Shown here piece after piece: positions 19,301 through 23,094 of a stretch of DNA of 23,094 nt (its first letter is position 1; each line of letters begins with the position of its first letter). The notes under the pieces were generated by a model. That model made no database searches. It was not told the origin of the DNA and saw nothing but the letters and a program-made list of their open reading frames with translations. The DNA is taken from assembly GCA_009801015.1 (NCBI GenBank), contig VHZZ01014765.1, positions 26,473 through 49,566 on the forward strand. The letters run 5' to 3'. Made by a program: the position numbers and the translations under genes. The DNA comes from Silene noctiflora (taxonomy: Eukaryota > Streptophyta > Magnoliopsida > Caryophyllales > Caryophyllaceae).

Positions 19301-21581
19301 ATCAGATGTAATACAGCCTTACTTACCCCATGACAACACATAGAGTTGTTTACAATTGACCTATAATGAAATTTGCCTCAAGGGTTGCACCAAATGACTG
19401 CTACTTAACGAAAGAAGTGCGGCAATGCTAAACTGATGAGGGATGAAGATTCAAGATATACGACTCAATATTCTTTTGTCTTAGGACTCCCTATTTTGTT
19501 TTTTCTTTGGAGAAACTCGTGGTGTTCTTGGTTCGATAACGCTCAAATATTTTGTGACTTTGAACGGGCTAACGCAAAAATTACTTGGTAAACTTCGTGC
19601 ATTTATTATATAGATATTGCTATCGATCATTTCTATATTCATTGTGGGTCAATAGTAATTTGACTAATTTCAAAACAGGATTAAGAGTTCTGGACATTTG
19701 ACTTCTTACGCAGCCATATAGAGCTAATGGAGTAAGTTACTCAAATTTGTCATTTTACCTAAGAACTCATTTATTTACCAACCATTGTATGACGAAATGG
19801 TCTTCTGAGAGATTTTCCCCTCTATTTGGATATAAACAATCTTGGATGAAAGGGGAAAAGGCAAGATACAAACATAGGCAAAAATGATTTCAATCTGAAC
19901 ACGTACAAGCCAGAAAGTTGAGCTACTTAGCATACCTCAAAAGCATTTCCAAGGGTACCGCCAAGGTTATTAAGGGAAGAAGTTATAGCATCTATACCCT
20001 TGCGGAATTTAGCATTATCGATTCTAGAACCACTTTCTGAAGGTTGGCGGGAGTAGTAGAACTGAAACAACGAAGACATATCAAATCATAAAATCTGCAA
20101 ATGAACAAATCCTACAGTGAAATAGATTCGACAAGTATTCACCTGATTACCGGTAGCTGTATTCATTGTTGACCTCATCCTGCTTGTAGATTCAAATTCA
20201 TCATCCTCATCAAGAATTGATTTGGCCTTCCTAGCTAGTATACCCCAGAAACCATATTTTGGGTCATTTGGGTCTTTTATTGAGGTGCTCTCTGAAGGAA
20301 ATGATCCCTACATACACCACAACCAAACATCATAAATTGAACATAGAACCAAAATCTCGTCCGCCATTCGTGTTATTAGACAACTAAAGCACCATCAATA
20401 CACCATCCGACATAGAAACAATTATCTACCTGTAAGGCTAAATTGAGGCTAATCATCTCAAAAAGGCCACTACAGCAGTACTGTCTATTTGGGTCCGTAA
20501 AGCCAAGACCTTAACAACACGACAGTTCAGGAGTTCATCCTACCCACAATTCATCAGATCTAGTTTTCTTTAACTCATTAAAAACACAAAGCATCCCTTC
20601 TTTATACCTCACTAAATGTCTATACGTCCCAGTTTTTCTCACTTTCAACTTCAGCTACCACAAACCCTAATGTTTGTTCATAACCAAACAAAACAATCAC
20701 TCAACTCCACCATTTCAACATACCTTCAACTTAACCTAAACTAACCAAATTACAACATGTCCTTATCAAATGAAACACAACTCCACAGCTACGATCAATA
20801 ACAAAATTAGCGATTCAGTAGACATATTCGAAACTCCAACAGCGAATATGAACTATTCCCTAGAAAACATACAAATAAATCAATTGATTTACAATTTTAA
20901 CTTTAGCTATCACGAAACACTAATATTTGTGCATAATCAAACCAAATAATCATTCAACGACACCGTTTCACCATACCTTCAACTTAACTAAACTTAATCT
21001 AACCTAACCAAATTGCAATAGTTCCATATGAAATTAAACCACAACTCCAAAACGAAATCATCAATTCAATCAGACATATACAAAATCCGACTGTATAACA
21101 TCAACTATGAATCAAATAAATTTTAGGAAAAACTAAATATTACTCCTTCCATCCCAAGCAAAAAATAAAATAAAAAGTAAACAAATGATTGGGACGTAGA
21201 GAGTAAAACAATAAGTAAGAAAAAAGAGAAAACCTTGGAAAGGGGATTCGATCGAAAATGATCAGCACGACGATGAGAGAATGAGGAATACGCCGACGAC
21301 GACGGAGATGAGGGCGATTCTAACGACGGCGAAGCGTAAGCATAGCCGTAGCCGGCGGTGTCACGGTGAGCCGCCGACGCTCTAATTGCACGCGCCGCCA
21401 ATGATCCATTTTCGTTATTATTAATATTATTATTATTAGCGGGAAAAGTGTAATTATGATTAAAATTCTTGCTACTCTTGTAATCGGCATCATTATGATC
21501 GTCATCATTTTCATCATCGTGATTGAGTTGTTCTTTGAATGTTGATCCCCTTGTAACAACCTGTCTTCTTCTGTACGCCAT
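16348..21581 (-). CDS. Plant coiled-coil protein of unknown function (6 exons, 504 aa)
   Basis: Exons in transcript order: 21581-21234, 20307-20143, 20061-19936, 19166-18927, 18017-17853 and 16818-16348. All introns are GT-AG and phase 0. Starting [12 protein letters not shown], it has an Asp/His-rich stretch (about 20-33), an Asn run (49-57), a basic/Ala segment [15 protein letters not shown] (60-74), the motif [19 protein letters not shown] (133-151) and [20 protein letters not shown] (192-211). [10 protein letters not shown] is tandemly duplicated (222-243). A charged coiled coil covers about 298-390 ([20 protein letters not shown]..., [20 protein letters not shown]). The tail is acidic and rich in Pro, Ser and Thr. 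I see no signal peptide, membrane segment or catalytic motif. It resembles a widespread plant-only family, but I cannot name a function; a scaffold-like role is only a guess from the coiled coil. The start is the first ATG after a CT-rich leader. Confidence 0.88.
17171..17788. repeat. Composite foldback repeat in intron 5 of gene B
   Basis: The 34-bp sequence at 17201-17234 recurs exactly at 17577-17610 (core CCAAGAAAAACTCTATTTTG). A 28-bp reverse complement of 17573-17600 lies at 17733-17760. Outside these, two imperfect 29-30-bp direct repeats flank the block: GTATCTTCTGCATAAATAAG (from 17171) and GTATTCTTCTGCACAAGTAA (from 17759), both running on into GTTRATGAAG. The segment 17201-17257 looks like a shortened copy of part of the MITE to its right, so this is a nested or dimeric insertion. 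Confidence 0.8.
17261..17717. mobile_element. Tourist-like (PIF/Harbinger) MITE, 457 bp, in intron 5 of gene B
   Basis: The left end GGGTGTGTTTAGATTGAGGG and the reverse-complemented right end GGGAGTGTTTGGATTGAGGG agree at 18 of 20 positions. A TAA trinucleotide flanks both sides (17258-17260 and 17718-17720), the TWA target duplication of PIF/Harbinger elements. The similarity continues for about 130 bp (through GAGTAGAGGATTTAAAATCC and GAGGGGGAGAGATTTGGAGG), so the transcript could fold into a long hairpin. No transposase is encoded. The centre is C/T-rich (17460-17540). Confidence 0.85.
18590..18800. repeat. Degenerate repeat-like stretch in intron 4 of gene B
   Basis: Recurring CCCGACTCGACC, GACCTGG and ATGACCCGACCCCAACCC phrases resemble the GACCCGACCC-rich interior of small plant hAT-type repeats. 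No ends or target duplication were found. Confidence 0.3.
20647..21120. repeat. Diverged tandem duplication, about 252-bp unit, in intron 1 of gene B
   Basis: AACTTCAGCTACCACAAACC at 20647 corresponds to AACTTTAGCTATCACGAAAC at 20899. The similarity runs on through CATACCTTCAACTTAAC, AACCAAATT and CACAACTCCA. The offset is 252 bp, with small indels later in the unit. The copies have diverged, so the duplication is not very recent. Confidence 0.8.
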
Positions 21582-21790
21582 CCTGTTTATGAAATCTTCA
21601 ACAGGTTTTATTAATGGTGATTAGGAGGTTTAATTAGGGTAATTTGATTGGAATTCGATGAAGACGAAGGTGAGAAGTGTAATGACGATGATGACGGTGG
21701 AGGAGAAACAAGAGAGAGAGAGAGAGAGAGAGAGAAGGAAATCAATTGGCCAGGTGGAACTAACTAATAACCACTTTTATTTGTCATTTG
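21582..21790 (-). promoter_or_regulatory. 5' leader and proximal promoter of gene B, with a (CT)12 run
   Basis: On the minus strand a perfect (CT)12 run (plus-strand AG repeats, 21711-21734) lies about 130 bp before the ATG, typical of plant leaders and core promoters. Upstream are CCAAT on the minus strand (plus ATTGG, 21744-21748) and an AT-rich AAATAAAA near 21777-21784 that could act as a weak TATA. The exact transcription start is not resolved. The space upstream is short because a foldback repeat begins at about 21825. Confidence 0.45.
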
Positions 21791-21824
21791 TTTAACCATG
21801 CTCCTAAACTTAATGCTAAGGTCT

Positions 21825-22490
21825 CATTATGGCCTATGGGTGAGAATAGAGTCTTAAATTTTATTAAATTTTATTATTATTTTATTGTTCAAACTTATCT
21901 CAAATTCACTCTAAACTTTATACATTATCCGTTAAATTCACCTCAAATTCTACTTTTTTTACTACACTTATCTGCTGAGGTTTTAGATAAAAAGGAAAAC
22001 AATAATAGTTTTAACACATGGTTGGTTATCATTATAAAAATGTGGAGTCAAGACTTTTGTAGAGTCTTACCCGAGTCTTGGATTTTCAAGATTCAACTTA
22101 AGACTTTGTCAAGACTTGGGCAGATTATTGGTAGTCTTGTCTCACACTCTCAATAATCTACCCTAGTTTTGGCAAAGTCTTTAAGTTGAATCTTGGAAAT
22201 TAAATTCAAGACTCTACTTAAGACTTTGGATGAGTTCTTAAGTTGAGTCTTGACTCCACTATGAAGGGAAATTATCTAATGAGTGGATCCCATGTGTTAT
22301 TTCTTTTTGTAAAAAAAAAAAAACAAAGTGATGGGGAAAAGTAGAGTCTGAGATGAGTCTGGCGAATAATGTATAAAGTTTGAGGTGAGTCTGAATAATA
22401 AAAATAATAATAAAAGTGAGTGAAAAGCTGATGTGACAGAGTTTTAAGACTTGGAAGAGTCTAACTGATAATCTTACCGTAAGCCTCATT
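21825..22490. mobile_element. Long foldback (inverted-repeat) element upstream of gene B
   Basis: The two halves are approximate reverse complements around a centre near 22140: AGATTATTG (22122-22130) pairs with CAATAATCT (22151-22159). AAGATTCAACTTAAGACTTT (from 22088) pairs with sequence at 22160-22194, and AAACTTTATACATTAT (21913-21928) with 22367-22382. The outer ends ATTATGGCCTATGGGTGAGA and, reverse-complemented, AATGAGGCTTACGGTAAGA also match. The AGTCTTG/CAAGACT heptamer occurs many times. No coding frame or target duplication was found. The piece from 22496 to 22552 repeats the central motif, suggesting a second partial copy. A MITE-like foldback element fits best, superfamily unknown. 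Confidence 0.75.
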
Positions 22491-22583
22491 AGAATAAGAT
22501 TATTGGTAGTTTTAATACAAGACTTACTAAAGTCTTGAGACAAGACTCACTCAATGTAATACTACGCATTTATGAGTTTCTGT

Positions 22584-22760
22584 ACTCAGTCGAGTAGGGG
22601 AGGCGCTCGACCGAGTGGGTTGTACTCGATCGAGTGGGACTGACCGAGTAGTATTCATGGATTTGTTAGGTTTCTGTTTCGGGGTCACTCGACCGAGTTG
22701 GTGGTGCACTCGGTCGAGTAGGTGTTACTCGGTCGAGTGTGTTGAGGCACTCGACCGAGT
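22584..22760. repeat. Array of eight ACTCGRYCGAGT-type dodecamers
   Basis: Copies start at 22584, 22605, 22624, 22639 (one base short), 22687, 22708, 22727 and 22749. Variants are ACTCAGTCGAGT, GCTCGACCGAGT, ACTCGATCGAGT, ACTCGACCGAGT and ACTCGGTCGAGT; the last two are reverse complements of each other. Spacing is mostly 19-22 bp, with one 15-bp and one 48-bp step. The array lies about 50 bp upstream of the LTR TATA box. Confidence 0.95.
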
Positions 22761-22790
22761 GTCCGGTCGGGGAAGTGTTTTTACGCGGTT

Positions 22791-22893
22791 TGATTAAGGT
22801 GATTAGTGAAGTTATAAAATCATTTCGTCACTTTCTAAAACGTCATTTGCAAACCTAATCTCATTTCTGAAGCCTAACTAATCACCTTAATCA
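22791..22893. promoter_or_regulatory. 17-bp perfect inverted repeat bracketing the LTR TATA box
   Basis: TGATTAAGGTGATTAGT at 22791-22807 is matched by its exact reverse complement ACTAATCACCTTAATCA at 22877-22893. The TATAAAA (22813-22819) and the presumed transcription start lie in the 69-bp loop between them. It could be paired binding sites or a cruciform; an RNA hairpin is unlikely unless transcription starts upstream of 22791. Confidence 0.75.
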
Positions 22894-23094
22894 TTATCTA
22901 AGCAAGGATTCAACATTTTGGGCGTTCAGGTTTCTCATTTTCGTGTCGTTTTGCATAGTAAGTCTCAATCTTCATTCTTTATTCGTTTTATATTTCGTGT
23001 AACCCTAATTTGGATGGATTTGGTGAAGTGTAGTGATGCGTGCATTCTACATAGACTTTTACAGTCTCCTTTGGCACGCATTTCCATGTATTTA

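Larger units (their letters stand above)
22555..23094 (+). mobile_element. 5' part of a Gypsy-type LTR, cut by the window end
   Basis: It starts TGTAATACTACGCATTTATG, and TGTAATAC/TGTAACAC starts are frequent in plant Gypsy LTRs. Eight dodecamer-type repeats follow (22584-22760), then a TATA box TATAAAA (22813-22819) and a leader-like region. No terminal CA or internal region can be confirmed inside the window. The possible target duplication is CTCAA (22550-22554), but its partner lies outside. Confidence 0.6.

Noticed and set aside
22584..22760. Dodecamer array considered as a CRISPR array
   Set aside because: The repeats are too short and variable, the spacers are 7-10 bp, and the context is a plant LTR.
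22615..22797. 60-codon ORF across the dodecamer array
   Set aside because: The frame is open only because the repeats lack stops; it is Arg/Ser/Val-rich and carries no motif.

Overview
The window is nuclear DNA from a flowering plant. It has two genes with GT-AG introns, AT-rich introns and spacers, a T-rich 5' leader intron, and dense plant-type transposon debris (Copia, Gypsy, CACTA, MULE, hAT, Helitron and PIF/Harbinger-like elements). Arrays of the dodecamer ACTCGATCGAGT and its variants sit in two LTRs. I recall similar motifs in Caryophyllaceae (Silene/Dianthus-type) repeats, but that is unverified memory and the lineage is a guess. Four ambiguous bases (861, 920, 1973, 5622) point to draft or consensus sequence.

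Layout. 1-1052 holds exon-like pieces of an unidentified, apparently decayed gene. 2033-4144 is stacked transposon debris: a CACTA-like terminus, a minus-strand LTR with four palindromic dodecamers, and a 5'-truncated Copia 3' end (reverse transcriptase tail, RNase H, 3' LTR). 4498-6748 is a Copia-type solo LTR with a perfect 5-bp target duplication, split by a MULE-like element with long inverted repeats and a perfect 9-bp duplication. 6786-7213 is a hAT-like element and 7573-8144 a Helitron-like element. These lie upstream of gene A (8866-15051, plus), an eight-exon gene for a 455-residue multi-pass membrane RING-HC E3 ligase of the RNFT1/RNFT2 type. Gene B (16348-21581, minus) converges on it. 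It has six exons, all introns in phase 0, and encodes a 504-residue plant coiled-coil protein I cannot name. Its introns carry a Tourist-like MITE and a roughly 250-bp tandem duplication. Just upstream of gene B is a roughly 670-bp foldback repeat (21825-22490), followed by the 5' part of a Gypsy-type LTR (22555 to the window end) with eight dodecamer copies.

The two genes are independent convergent neighbours with no sign of a shared pathway; everything else is mobile DNA. I see no tRNA, rRNA, CRISPR or bacterial-type operon. The most unusual structures are the palindromic dodecamer arrays, spaced about two helical turns apart in two different LTRs, and the long foldback next to the start of gene B.
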